NCBI RefSeq assembly: GCF_020623625.1
Contig: NC_060206.1
Span: 124,001-188,000 of the forward strand
DNA: 64,000 nt
Source: Saccharomycodes ludwigii
Lineage: Eukaryota > Ascomycota > Saccharomycetes > Saccharomycodales > Saccharomycodaceae
Direction: 5' to 3'
The stretch's first letter is position 1; the number at the start of each line of letters is the position of its first letter. Shown here piece after piece: positions 19,984-31,414 of the stretch. The notes beneath the pieces were generated by a model. It searched no databases and had not been told where the DNA came from. It saw only the letters and a list, made by a program, of their open reading frames with translations. A program made the position numbers and the translations under genes.

Positions 19984-21546
19984 ATGTCATCAAATGAGTT
20001 TAAAACCCCTCTCAGCACTAGTATTGAAACTAAAAGAGATCAATTAAAAAAAAGAAAAAGAAAAGGCTATAGTATGACCATCCTATCAGATCTATCATAT
20101 GATCCTGCAAATAATGGTAGCGAAAAAAACAAAAATAATGATGATACCATTTGCACAACCAATGGAAAACAAGTCTCAACAACACCGAGCAAAAGTCGTC
20201 AACAAAATAACCCATATTATACTTCCAAAAATAGTTTATCGAGAAAAAATTCTTTGGTAAAAAGCCCTACTCCAAGAACCACAATGAATAAATTGCAAAG
20301 AAGAAATATATCTCCATTACACATATGCACAAACAACGTTGATAGCAATATGAGTAGCAATAGCATTTCCCATAAAGAATACACTTCATTATCTTCACCA
20401 TCTGGGTCCACAACGCTTCATTTTTACTCACCAACTTCTTCCACATGCAGAAATAACAGTATTACTGGTATGTCATCAACCGCCAGTAGTCCTCGAATAA
20501 TTTCACAGGGATCTTCTAATGTGCTTAATGAGGATAATATAAACGCAGATAACATTAAAATATTGTTATTGGGTGATGCAGGTGTAGGGAAAACAGCCTT
20601 GATTTTGAGATACTGTAATGAACTACGATTTATAAAAAAAAAGCCATCATCCTCCTTTGCTTACAATGATCTGTATAACAACGATAATTATCAGCTACCG
20701 AAAATCGACGAAGGCAAATCATCTACCCATAGCGGAAAATTGCGAAATAATATAACTTTTGATAATACTCCCACTACCAAGGAGAAAAAACTCAAGACAT
20801 TAACCAGAAAACAAAAATGTTATTCCTTAAATGATTACGAAGAATTATTTATAAACCAATCAGACGTCTTGAAACAATTCAATAACGACGAAAACGACGA
20901 AGACGACGATGTTTGGGAGTTAAGTACCCAATCTACCATAGGTCTAGATATCAAATCCCAACTAATTAATTTAGACAATAGGTTTTTCAAAATTTTATTT
21001 TGGGATACAGCGGGCCAGGAACGTTTTAGACATTCATTAAATCCATTGCTCTACAAAAAGACTCAAGGTTTGGTATTAGTTTATGATATCTGTTCCATTG
21101 CTAGTTTAAATAGTTTAATGACCTACTGGATACCAGAGTGGATTAAAAATAATCCAGGTATTATATGTAGATGCTTTTTAATTGGGAATAAAGTCGACTT
21201 GTATAAGAAAAGACAAGTCACTCACGAAACCGTTTTGAAATTTGTTCATGAAGCGGAGAATAGTTATAAAAATACACTGTTTATTCGTGGAAATTTCGAA
21301 ATTAGTTGTAAATGGCAAAATAATGATGGGGTAGAACAATGCTTCAGTAGAATAATTCAGGACCTAGTGAGCCATGGGTGTTATGATGTTCAGGCGAAAC
21401 CCACTAATGATTATTTGATGTTGGATGGTGTAAATGGTGAGACAAGTGATGATGCTACTTTGGTGACAAAGACCATTGATCTGGTTAAACCTCTTTCGCA
21501 CAGTAGTACTAGCGATAACAATGCCAGTAGGAGTAAGTGTTGTTAA
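19984..21546 (+). CDS. YPT11: Rab-type GTPase Ypt11
   Basis: Rab-family GTPase that, with Myo2, carries mitochondria and Golgi elements into the bud. It has 520 residues (S. cerevisiae 417). Residues 1-185 are a Ser/Asn-rich extension. The GTPase has P-loop GDAGVGKT at 197-204, a switch I-like STIG at 317-320, DTAGQE at 341-346, NKVD at 402-405, and an ISCKW motif in the G5 position. It ends SKCC, a double-cysteine geranylgeranylation signal. Between the P-loop and switch I there are about 110 residues where a normal Rab has about 20, including an acidic run near 302-309; an insert here is a known Ypt11 peculiarity, larger in this protein. Position matches YNL304W. Confidence 0.93.
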   Translation: MSSNEFKTPLSTSIETKRDQLKKRKRKGYSMTILSDLSYDPANNGSEKNKNNDDTICTTNGKQVSTTPSKSRQQNNPYYTSKNSLSRKNSLVKSPTPRTTMNKLQRRNISPLHICTNNVDSNMSSNSISHKEYTSLSSPSGSTTLHFYSPTSSTCRNNSITGMSSTASSPRIISQGSSNVLNEDNINADNIKILLLGDAGVGKTALILRYCNELRFIKKKPSSSFAYNDLYNNDNYQLPKIDEGKSSTHSGKLRNNITFDNTPTTKEKKLKTLTRKQKCYSLNDYEELFINQSDVLKQFNNDENDEDDDVWELSTQSTIGLDIKSQLINLDNRFFKILFWDTAGQERFRHSLNPLLYKKTQGLVLVYDICSIASLNSLMTYWIPEWIKNNPGIICRCFLIGNKVDLYKKRQVTHETVLKFVHEAENSYKNTLFIRGNFEISCKWQNNDGVEQCFSRIIQDLVSHGCYDVQAKPTNDYLMLDGVNGETSDDATLVTKTIDLVKPLSHSSTSDNNASRSKCC

Positions 21547-22845
21547 AAATTGGAAAAAAAAAAAAAAAAAAAAAAAAAGTATAAAAGAAAAGTGAAATAA
21601 AACTAAAGATAAATAGATAATTTAGGAGTACAAAGAAATGAATTAATATAAAATTTTAGTAATCAATTTTTTTATATTACTTTTTTTAGTGATTGTTTTA
21701 AAAATGGATGTTAATATCACATAAAGTGTTGTGAATAAGTTATTTTGGGTTTAATATTTATTAGTCTTAAATGTAGGTGTATATTTTATGTATATGAATA
21801 TTGTATTATTATTATTATTATTATGATTATCTTTTATCATTTGAATAAATAAATTTTTTTTACTCAAAAAGAGGAAAATGCCACTGTCGTTTTTAGCTTC
21901 CCAAAAAATTTACTTTTTTCTCTTTCCACTAAACTTTTAAAAAACCGGACAACACAGACGTCGGACTTTACCATTATTAGAGAATAACATTACCCGGCTC
22001 GCATGCAAATATAAACTTTTTTGTTTCTTTTTTTTTTTTTTTTTTTTTTCCTTTTTTTTTTTTTCCTTTTTTTCTTTTTCCTTTTTTTCTTTTATGGTGG
22101 CAAATCGTTTATCATTTTATTATTTTTTCTTTAAATTCTATAAAAATTTTTTAACCTCAGTTGGCATATTTACAACTTTTTATCTTTTTTTCTTTTTATA
22201 TTTCAAAGCTATCACATATATTCCTCCCTCAGTCCTTTAAACATCCCAAAAAAAGACAAACATCACATCAATAATATCAAAGTGTTTTTATTTTAGAGGA
22301 TTACTAAAATATTCCTACAGTGCATTAAAGTTTTTACTTTCAAAACAAATAAACAAGTCCCTGTTTGATTTTTTTCAAATAACAGGTAGGTACCTCAATA
22401 ATAGAGAGAAAAAAAAAGACAACAAAAACAACTATACTTTTATCCCCACACCTTTTTTTTTTTTCGTATCAACTAGATTCGACCTTCAGTTTTATTTGTG
22501 CTAATATACATACTATTATATATTACAAAAAAGGCTTTCTTTCTTTTCTCTTTTTTCTATAATTTTAGTTTTTTTTGTTCATAGGTCACTTATTATATAT
22601 TATTATTATAACAATTATAATATATAACAAATTAAGTAACAAAAACACATTTCGTTGGAGAATCTATTTTTTTTTTACTTTTGTTTCTAACATTATCAAT
22701 TTTGCTCCAGTCAACTATTATAACGCTTTAAAACTACTTTGAATTTTTATTAGTTTATATTGCTTACTAATTTATTATAAATAACAACCTTTTATTTATC
22801 TACTTATTTAGTTATTCGTTTGTTTATATTTATCAACGTTCCATA
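21547..22845. promoter_or_regulatory. Long HRP1 upstream region
   Basis: About 1.3 kb between two same-strand genes. The first part is AT-rich terminator-like sequence. CCGGAC at 21945, GTCGGACTTT at 21960 and a Reb1-type TTACCCGG at 21990 lie together, followed by C/T-rich tracts at 22020-22095. I looked for a 5' UTR intron and found no convincing donor, branch and acceptor set. Confidence 0.5.
21990..21997 (-). promoter_or_regulatory. Reb1-type site TTACCCGG
   Basis: TTACCCGG is the reverse complement of the CCGGGTAA consensus bound by the general regulatory factor Reb1. It lies 24 bases after the GTCGGACTTT word, about 850 bases upstream of the HRP1 start codon. Binding is inferred from the S. 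cerevisiae consensus. Confidence 0.5.
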
Positions 22846-24588
22846 ATGAGCTATTCTGACGACGAAGATTTTGATGATATTTACGGAGGTGGTGAAGAAG
22901 AGAATGGTACCAATACTACCACGACAACTGCTGATACCACTAAAATTTCATCTTCTGTAGGTTCTAAAAATGATGCCACATCTGCTGCCACAGAAGCAAA
23001 GGACAACGAACAAAATAAATCCAGTGCTTCCAATTCTGCTACTCTAGATGACTTGGTCACATTACAGGCCATTTCAAATAATATTTCGCAACTTAACCCA
23101 GAAAGGGAAAATACTTCTACTTCCACCAAGACTGCTAGTACTGATTATAATGGTACTTCCTTAGAAAACAACAACACCAATGTCTCTGACTGGAAGTCTC
23201 TCCAAGCTTCGATGAAAAATTTACAAGATTCTTCATCCAACAACGAAAATAATTCTACTTCTACTGAAAACAATAACTCTTCCAATTCCGATAATCAAGT
23301 AGTAAAAGCTGATTTGTCTAGAGAACTATCCAAGATGTTTATAGGTGGTTTAAACTGGGAAACCGATGAAGATGCTCTAAAAGAATATTTCAACAAATAC
23401 GGCAATGTTATTGACCTCAAAATTATGAGGGAACCTAACAATGGTAGATCCAGAGGATTTGCCTTTCTAACATTTGAAAGCGCCAAATCTGTAGACGAAG
23501 TTTTAAAAACTCAACACATTTTGGATGGTAAAGTTATTGACCCCAAAAGAGCTATTCCAAGGGAAGAACAATCAAAGACTGGGAAAATTTTTGTTGGTGG
23601 GATCAGCGCCGACGTTAGACCTAAAGAATTTGAAGAATTTTTTGGCAAATTTGGTACCATTATTGACGCACAATTAATGTTGGACAAGGATACCGGTAGA
23701 TCAAGAGGGTTTGGGTTTGTTACTTACGATTCACCAGATGCTGTAGATTTAGTTTGTAAAGATAAATATATAGATTTCAACGGTAAACAAATAGAAGTTA
23801 AAAGAGCAGAACCAAGACCAGGTTTAAATAATAATAATAATAATAATAATACTAATAATACTAATAATAATAATAATAACCATAACAACAACGGTTATAG
23901 AAATAATAACCGTAGCAACAATTATAACAATAACTACTCGAATGGTAATAGTAGTACCGGCTACTCTTACAATAATGCCAACAGTATGCCTACTGCTGCG
24001 GGCTCCAGTGGCTTTCCACCGATGTTTAATCCTCAACTCATGAGCGATTACTGGCAAAAAATGCAAGACTACTACCAACAATTAACCCAACAAACCGGTG
24101 TTGATTATACACAAATGATGCAACAACAACAGCAACAGATGATGATGAACCCCATGATGTTTATGTCTGGTATGATGCCAATGGGCCAGCAAGGTGTTGG
24201 TACTCCCACCACACCTGTTCCAAATATTAGTTCCAATACCAATACCGGCGATGATGTACCCACCATTAGTAATTATGATAATATCCCAGGTGATGAAATT
24301 GAAAGAAAACCAAGTCCTCCACCAGATGCTCCAAAGGGCCCTAAATCTTCCAATTCTCCACCAGCTATCTCTAATACAGATACAAATGGTTCCGTTAATA
24401 ACCATAACGATCATTATTCCTATAACAATACTTCTAATAATAGCCATAGTGGTGGCAATGGTTATCGTTATAATAACTACCGTGGTGGCTACCGTGGTAG
24501 AGGCGGAAGAGGAAACAAAGGATCATACAGAGGTGGCTACGAAAATAGATATGGTAGTGGTGGCTATCATCCATATAGTAGACATTAA
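22846..24588 (+). CDS. HRP1: mRNA 3'-end processing factor Hrp1 (Nab4)
   Basis: Subunit of cleavage factor IB that binds the UA-repeat efficiency element of pre-mRNAs; it also functions in nonsense-mediated decay. It has 580 residues (S. cerevisiae 534). The N-terminus is acidic and Ser/Thr/Asn-rich. Two adjacent RRMs follow: RRM1 from about 163 (KMFIGGLNW as RNP2, SRGFAFLTF as RNP1) and RRM2 from about 247 (KIFVGGI, SRGFGFVTY). The linker between them is short, as in Hrp1. After the RRMs come an Asn run from about 327, a Met/Gln-rich segment and an RGG/RGYR-rich tail ending YHPYSRH, suitable for arginine methylation and transportin import. Position matches YOL123W. Confidence 0.96.
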   Translation: MSYSDDEDFDDIYGGGEEENGTNTTTTTADTTKISSSVGSKNDATSAATEAKDNEQNKSSASNSATLDDLVTLQAISNNISQLNPERENTSTSTKTASTDYNGTSLENNNTNVSDWKSLQASMKNLQDSSSNNENNSTSTENNNSSNSDNQVVKADLSRELSKMFIGGLNWETDEDALKEYFNKYGNVIDLKIMREPNNGRSRGFAFLTFESAKSVDEVLKTQHILDGKVIDPKRAIPREEQSKTGKIFVGGISADVRPKEFEEFFGKFGTIIDAQLMLDKDTGRSRGFGFVTYDSPDAVDLVCKDKYIDFNGKQIEVKRAEPRPGLNNNNNNNNTNNTNNNNNNHNNNGYRNNNRSNNYNNNYSNGNSSTGYSYNNANSMPTAAGSSGFPPMFNPQLMSDYWQKMQDYYQQLTQQTGVDYTQMMQQQQQQMMMNPMMFMSGMMPMGQQGVGTPTTPVPNISSNTNTGDDVPTISNYDNIPGDEIERKPSPPPDAPKGPKSSNSPPAISNTDTNGSVNNHNDHYSYNNTSNNSHSGGNGYRYNNYRGGYRGRGGRGNKGSYRGGYENRYGSGGYHPYSRH

Positions 24589-25426
24589 ACTAGAAAAGAG
24601 CATATATATATATATGTATATATATACAAGAAAATTATATTAAATTTTTTATATGCTACTGTTATGTTCATTTTTATTTTATTTTGAATGCTTTCTCACT
24701 CCTACTGATTTTTATGTTAGAGATTGTAGATATTATTATTTAACTGTATTTTTTTTATATATTATTGGTAAGGTTTAGTATGCCACTGATAAATGTAACG
24801 TTAACTATCGTCGTCTTTTTTTTTTTTTTTTTTTTTTTTTCTTTTATCTTTTATTTTATTTTACATTTTTTTCTCCGTTGTTTAATGATGGTGATAGTTG
24901 AATAGTTGCGTGAACAAAATGGCTTATTCTTAAATAATTATTTAACATACTTTATAAGTTTTATTAGTACTTTTGTCTTTTTTTTTTTTTTTTTTTTTAT
25001 TTCTATTAATTATTTTTACTGCAGATATTTAGAAAACTCTTCCTCTGGCTCTCAACGTTAAATTACTCTTGATCTTGTATTTTGGGTCATATAATCTTAT
25101 CAGATTAGTGCCAAAATCAGGGATTTTTACATAGAACACAGACAATACACATCCAAAGCCCAAGAAAGAAAAAATAACAATTAAAATACAATGCAACAAG
25201 CTGGCAAGAGATTTATATACAAAAATATATATATACAAATAGATTCAGTATTATTATTAATAATATAGAGTGACAATTATATCTAGTAGAACGATAATTA
25301 TAAAGCTCTTTTTTCTTTCCTTAAAAAAAAAAAATCAAAAAAAGAAAATAATGAAATTAATCACGTATAAAACAGACAAAAAATGTTAAAATATAAACTT
25401 AAAATTTATTTTTTCAAATTATACAT
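24589..25426. other. HRP1/RPS19 convergent region
   Basis: Contains alternating TA and TG dinucleotides right after HRP1, which resemble the UA-rich efficiency elements that Hrp1 itself binds. Two long T-runs follow at 24818-24840 and 24980-24998. At 25029-25238 on the minus strand is a coding-like stretch without an ATG, described separately. Confidence 0.5.
25029..25238 (-). pseudogene. Coding-like stretch without ATG, possible gene remnant
   Basis: A 69-codon open stretch on the minus strand, bounded upstream by a stop and lacking any ATG (its first candidate start is TTG). It predicts one long hydrophobic helix (about residues 11-38) followed by a polar tail ending in LTLRARGRVF. Its base composition is less AT-skewed than the flanking DNA. 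I do not recognise the protein. In S. cerevisiae the membrane transporter gene SMF1 lies between HRP1 and RPS19A on this strand, so a decayed relic of a membrane-protein gene is conceivable. A chance open frame is equally possible. Confidence 0.25.
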
Positions 25427-26828
25427 TTATTCATCATCTTCTTCGTTTTCCAAAGTTTGAGCGGCGATACGGTCCAAATCTCTTTGACCATTTTCGGAAA
25501 TTCTTCTACCACCCTTTGGAGAAATTTCAACAACACCAATCTTTTCCAAAGCTTGTAAAACTCTTCTGTTAACAGAACCGGAAGCGTCAACGTGCTTGTG
25601 TGGTCTGACACCTCTGTTTTTGGCACCACCGTACAATTTGTTCAACTTACCGACACCAACTTGCTTTCTCAAGTAAATGTGTCTGGCAACAGAAGCAGCA
25701 CGCTTGTAAAACCAACCTTCAGCATCTTGTGGTGGCATTTCATTACCAGCGGAGGTCTTGACAATATCAACGTAACCTGGAACTTCTAATTTACCTTGTC
25801 TTTGCAAGAAAATAGCGTAAGCGTCAATGAAATCTTGAGCTGGAACGTCTCTGAATTAAAATATATTGTATCTCACGTACATTTATATTGCAATTTAAAT
25901 GTTTGAATACAAAATGATCATATATTACGTTTTCATCTTCACAAAACTTTTTCCTACAGCGGCCTTACATCAAACTCAACTGTTATAAAAGTCATTAAAA
26001 GACATTTGAAAAGGCAAAAAGTTCCCACTTGTATCCAAACACAAAAATTTAAACACAAACATATATTAAATAAAAAAAAAAAATGTTAGTAAATAAAAAT
26101 TCAACAAAAGATGTCAGATATTCCACAATTTATTAAAGAGAACAATGAAACGTTCTTCCAAAGGTGTAAATCGCTAGAATTCTTCAAAAAAAGGATCAAG
26201 TCGGGATAATATAACCTAGTGTAAAAATTTGCTTTAGCCTCCGTACAAAAAAGCACCTGACAGACATATCGTTGGGCTTAAGATAGGAAAAAAAATCCCA
26301 TGGCATATTAAAGGAAAAACACGCACTATTAATGATAACTACGTAATTATCACCTTCAAATTTGTTTAAAGTTTCTATAGAAAAAAAAAATATTCTAATA
26401 ATTCTATGCTCTAGCTCTTAATTGTCTGAATAGCTTTTTTTTTTCAATTCATTGTTTATATTGATAATTTTCAATGATCGCCATAAGCAACACTACAATG
26501 CCTGTCATGTCGTTATAAATTCAACAAAATCAGTGTTAGCATACGCTTTTCTTAACTGTTTAGATAATGAACTCGAAAATTTATTTTAATTGTACTTGAG
26601 GATAACTAATAAGAATCTTCACACAGTTCTGTGAATCCTAATAATTCATAAATTAAATCATAAAACATTGTATTACAACAATTTTTCTCATTACCAGCTA
26701 ACTAGGAATTTAGTTTTATTATTTGCCGCTTCTTTACTGTTTCTCTCAAATTGTGGAATTATCTATTTTGACTTTTTTAAAAGACTTATAAAACCTGTGA
26801 ATACGTACCTAACGGAAATACCTGGCAT
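25427..26828 (-). CDS. RPS19: 40S ribosomal protein S19 (eS19), one intron
   Basis: Small-subunit protein needed for 18S rRNA 3' maturation and 40S assembly. Exon 1 is 26828-26809 (ATG CCA GGT ATT TCC GTT AG), with donor GTACGT at 26808-26803. Exon 2 is 25850-25427, after an acceptor CAG ending at 25851. Splicing gives 147 residues starting MPGISVRDVPAQDF and ending with an acidic tail, against 144 in S. cerevisiae. The intron position after VR is conserved and the intron is 958 nt. The only TACTAAC branch site (26091-26085) is 234 bases from the acceptor. It corresponds to the YOL121C/YNL302C pair, present once here. Confidence 0.95.
26085..26091 (-). other. RPS19 intron branch site, unusually distant from acceptor
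   Basis: Minus-strand TACTAAC, the only exact copy I found near the acceptor in the intron. It is 234 bases before the acceptor CAG at 25853-25851, with other CAG and TAG trinucleotides in between. Confidence 0.7.
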
Positions 26829-27740
26829 CTTTAACTCGTCTGTATATATGGTCTTATGAGGTTGTTTAAGTTAATGTAAGAATTACTTCTTTAAAAATCA
26901 GAAAAAAACAAAAGGCAAACAAAGATGCAAGAATAAAATTTATTGAGATATTAAAAGGGAAACCAACAAAAACGACATAATAATAATAATAATAGTTAAA
27001 AAAAAAAAAAAAATGAAAAAGAAAAAATAATGAGTTTTAGATAATGATATTTGCACTAGGCAAGATTTTATCAATACAAAAACATTTTGATAAAATTGAA
27101 AGCTTTTTTTCTTTTTTGAAAGCAAAGACGAAAATTTGATCAAGTTAAAACGAAATGAAAAAAAATAAACAACGCCCTTTGAACAAATTTGTGGCACGAA
27201 AGGACACATAGAAAAAATCAGTGTTAACATGCGAGGTTTGTTACTAAGTCGCACGCAAAGATTAACGCCTGTCTGGTTTTTGTCTAGAATTATCTGTTGC
27301 TGTGTGTCATCCGCGCAAGCACTTTAAAAAAGGAAAAAAAAAAAAAAAAAAAAAAGAGAAATAAAAGAGAAAAAAATTAATCCAAGGTTTTATCTAACAT
27401 GAGGTACAGGTGTAAATTGAATGTCACAAATTAAAACTGAAACCAAAAAAAAAAAAAAAAAAAAAAAAAAATTAACAATGTAAAATTTAATTATTTTAAA
27501 AAATGTTTGCCTAACTCGTAAATTAATTATCTATCGGCTTATACAACAGCTAATCTTTTTATCATATTTGTAATCAATTTTATCTATTAGATTATCATAC
27601 TTAAAAATAAAAACTCATAAAAAAAAAAAAAATTTGCAAAAGGTGGCTTTTCCTACATCAATGTTTATTGCTCATAAGTATATGCAAATACAACTGAAAC
27701 TAACACCATTTGCACAGATAATCAAATATAGAAAAAGATA
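26829..27740. promoter_or_regulatory. Divergent RPS19 / F-box-like promoter region
   Basis: About 0.9 kb with several pure A-runs (27000-27013, 27330-27354, 27446-27470) that are probably promoter poly(dA:dT) tracts. I found no clear Rap1 or Reb1 word and no gene. The frame on the minus strand at 26940-27254 is A/T-run translation without recognisable features. Confidence 0.45.
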
Positions 27741-29411
27741 ATGAAAAATTTATGTGACTTACCAGATGATATACTGTTGAATATAATATCAAGAGTATTG
27801 TTTAACGACAATATTAATGGTGCCAATATAACTAACACTAATAATAGTATTATAACGTGCTTTGGGCTTCCACGGTCAGCGCCTGCATCTACTGATGCAT
27901 CGCACCAAACAATAACCAACTTTTGCTCACCAAGCAGATATAAGGTGTCCGAAATACTTCAACAAAGCAATTATAACTGGAGGTTCAGCAGCTATAAAGT
28001 TTCTCAACTACACAAAGACAAATCGGTTCTTAATATAGCATTATTGAATAAAAAAATCTTTAAAATCGTCAGTTTATTATCAAGTCCAAATATGATTTCC
28101 TTTGTTAGAAATAAAGAAGTTGAATCACTTTTGATCAGGAAACAAGAATTATCCTCTTTTCAGAAACAAATACTATCTTCTCCAAGCTATTCAATTTTAT
28201 ATTTTCGATATTCAATTACATGCTTAGAAATCCCAGTGTGGATAGATATGGATAGATATAATTTAATCGACACTTTCCCAAATGTTAATTGTCTAAAGTT
28301 ATTTGGCATAAGTAAAAGCAATAACACCTTCCAGTATAATAGCATGAAAAAAGATACCAAAAATAAATGGAAATTAAAACATCTAAATTTCATATGCCAA
28401 CCAAACCTTTTTGACTTTCTATTAGCAAAAATAAATTACCAAAATTTTTTGTCTTTATCCATATTATTTGATTTTGCTGTATTGGAAATTAATGATAATA
28501 ATAACAATATAGAACTGTTTCTAAATCACCTTGCATCCAGTATAAATTCAGGCAATTTACAAATCTTAACTGTGATAAATAGAGCATCTTTCTTTATCGG
28601 CGATTTACCTTTTATTTCAGATTTTTTGCTCAAAGCCGGCCATACAACTTTGAAAGAGCTCTCGTTTTACAACTCCACCTCTAAGAATGAAGCAATGAGC
28701 AAGGAAACTATGTTATACATACAACATCATGTAAACGATCATTACCCACGATTTATGCACATAATTTCAAATTTACCGCATTTGAAAAAGCTTAGATTGG
28801 AAGATAATGTATTGAAAACGTTAGGGTTACCCAAGGTTCTTGCACAAGCACATAATACCTCCTTTACAGATAACTGTTCAGTAGAAAATTTAGAGATAAT
28901 ATCTAGAGCATTTTCAGTTGGTATCATTAAACCATCATTATTAAATGCCCTAATTCGACTCTTGATAGCCCATTTAACAGAGTTCAATTTCATATATGGC
29001 CAATTTACTGAGTTTGAGACCTTCCAAGTGTCAGATCTTTGGAACCACGTTATAAATGAAGACGAACTCGTATCTGTTACTCCTACAACTGCTAATAATC
29101 ATCCTCGTATTAAACCCTTGCCAATATTGAAAATTTATTTGGCATGGCATATCATAAATGATTCACAAGAGTTTATGTTTAATGAAAGGGCTACTTTGCA
29201 AAAACAACAACCTAGTTATCAACAACACAATAATACCATACCCTGGATGAAGCAATGGGAAACCTACCTATACCTGGGTGATTCCTATAAAAACGTTGGA
29301 AATTCTTTCCCAGGGAATGACTCCGAAAATACAATTTCTTTTTGGCATAGTTGGTGCGAGTTTCAAGATGCTGATAGATATGCTATTCAAAGAGTTTCCA
29401 GGCTATTGTAA
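27741..29411 (+). CDS. F-box-like protein of unknown target
   Basis: A 556-residue protein whose N-terminus, CDLPDDILLNIISRVLF (residues 5-21), resembles an F-box, the Skp1-binding motif of SCF ubiquitin-ligase adaptors. The rest has alternating Leu-rich stretches (for example NLPHLKKLRLEDNVLKTLGL near residues 347-366) consistent with irregular leucine-rich repeats for substrate binding. Low-complexity Asn is limited to short runs. I cannot match it to a named S. cerevisiae protein. It sits between RPS19 and RPL18, which are adjacent in both S. cerevisiae duplicate regions, so it is a lineage-specific insertion or an ancestral gene lost there. The F-box call rests on the N-terminal motif alone. 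Confidence 0.6.
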   Translation: MKNLCDLPDDILLNIISRVLFNDNINGANITNTNNSIITCFGLPRSAPASTDASHQTITNFCSPSRYKVSEILQQSNYNWRFSSYKVSQLHKDKSVLNIALLNKKIFKIVSLLSSPNMISFVRNKEVESLLIRKQELSSFQKQILSSPSYSILYFRYSITCLEIPVWIDMDRYNLIDTFPNVNCLKLFGISKSNNTFQYNSMKKDTKNKWKLKHLNFICQPNLFDFLLAKINYQNFLSLSILFDFAVLEINDNNNNIELFLNHLASSINSGNLQILTVINRASFFIGDLPFISDFLLKAGHTTLKELSFYNSTSKNEAMSKETMLYIQHHVNDHYPRFMHIISNLPHLKKLRLEDNVLKTLGLPKVLAQAHNTSFTDNCSVENLEIISRAFSVGIIKPSLLNALIRLLIAHLTEFNFIYGQFTEFETFQVSDLWNHVINEDELVSVTPTTANNHPRIKPLPILKIYLAWHIINDSQEFMFNERATLQKQQPSYQQHNNTIPWMKQWETYLYLGDSYKNVGNSFPGNDSENTISFWHSWCEFQDADRYAIQRVSRLL

Positions 29412-29745
29412 TTCATATCAAGCGCATAGTGCAATTTACAGAGCACCAAAATGTAACAATACATATCTTGATGTGTACTCTTCCTACCCACCAAAGAAAA
29501 AAAAAAAAAAAATTTAATAGTAACGCTTCACAGAAACATACATTTTTGGGTATATAAGTAAATGTCATGCAAGTTGAAAAATATATTATTTATAATGTAT
29601 TTATACACATATATATTTATTACTAAAAAATACACAAAACAAAAAATATTTTTATCAAGTGCATTTCAAAAAAAAAAAAAAAAATTTGTTCAAGTATAAA
29701 AGGAAACAAAAAAGGGTAAAACTAATTATTAATTTATTACCTAAT
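29412..29745. other. Convergent F-box-like / RPL18 intergenic region
   Basis: AT-rich spacer between two 3' ends with two A-runs (29498-29512 and 29669-29684) and a TATATA element near 29610. No gene seen. Confidence 0.55.

Positions 29746-31414
<1,669 letters not shown>

Noticed and set aside
26111-26209. 32-codon plus-strand frame inside the RPS19 intron, with a faint resemblance to the cytosolic segment of Sec61-gamma/Sss1 (QFIKEN, FFQRCK)
   Set aside because: It lacks the membrane helix that defines that family, stops early, and no continuation was found in nearby frames. The resemblance is short enough to be chance.
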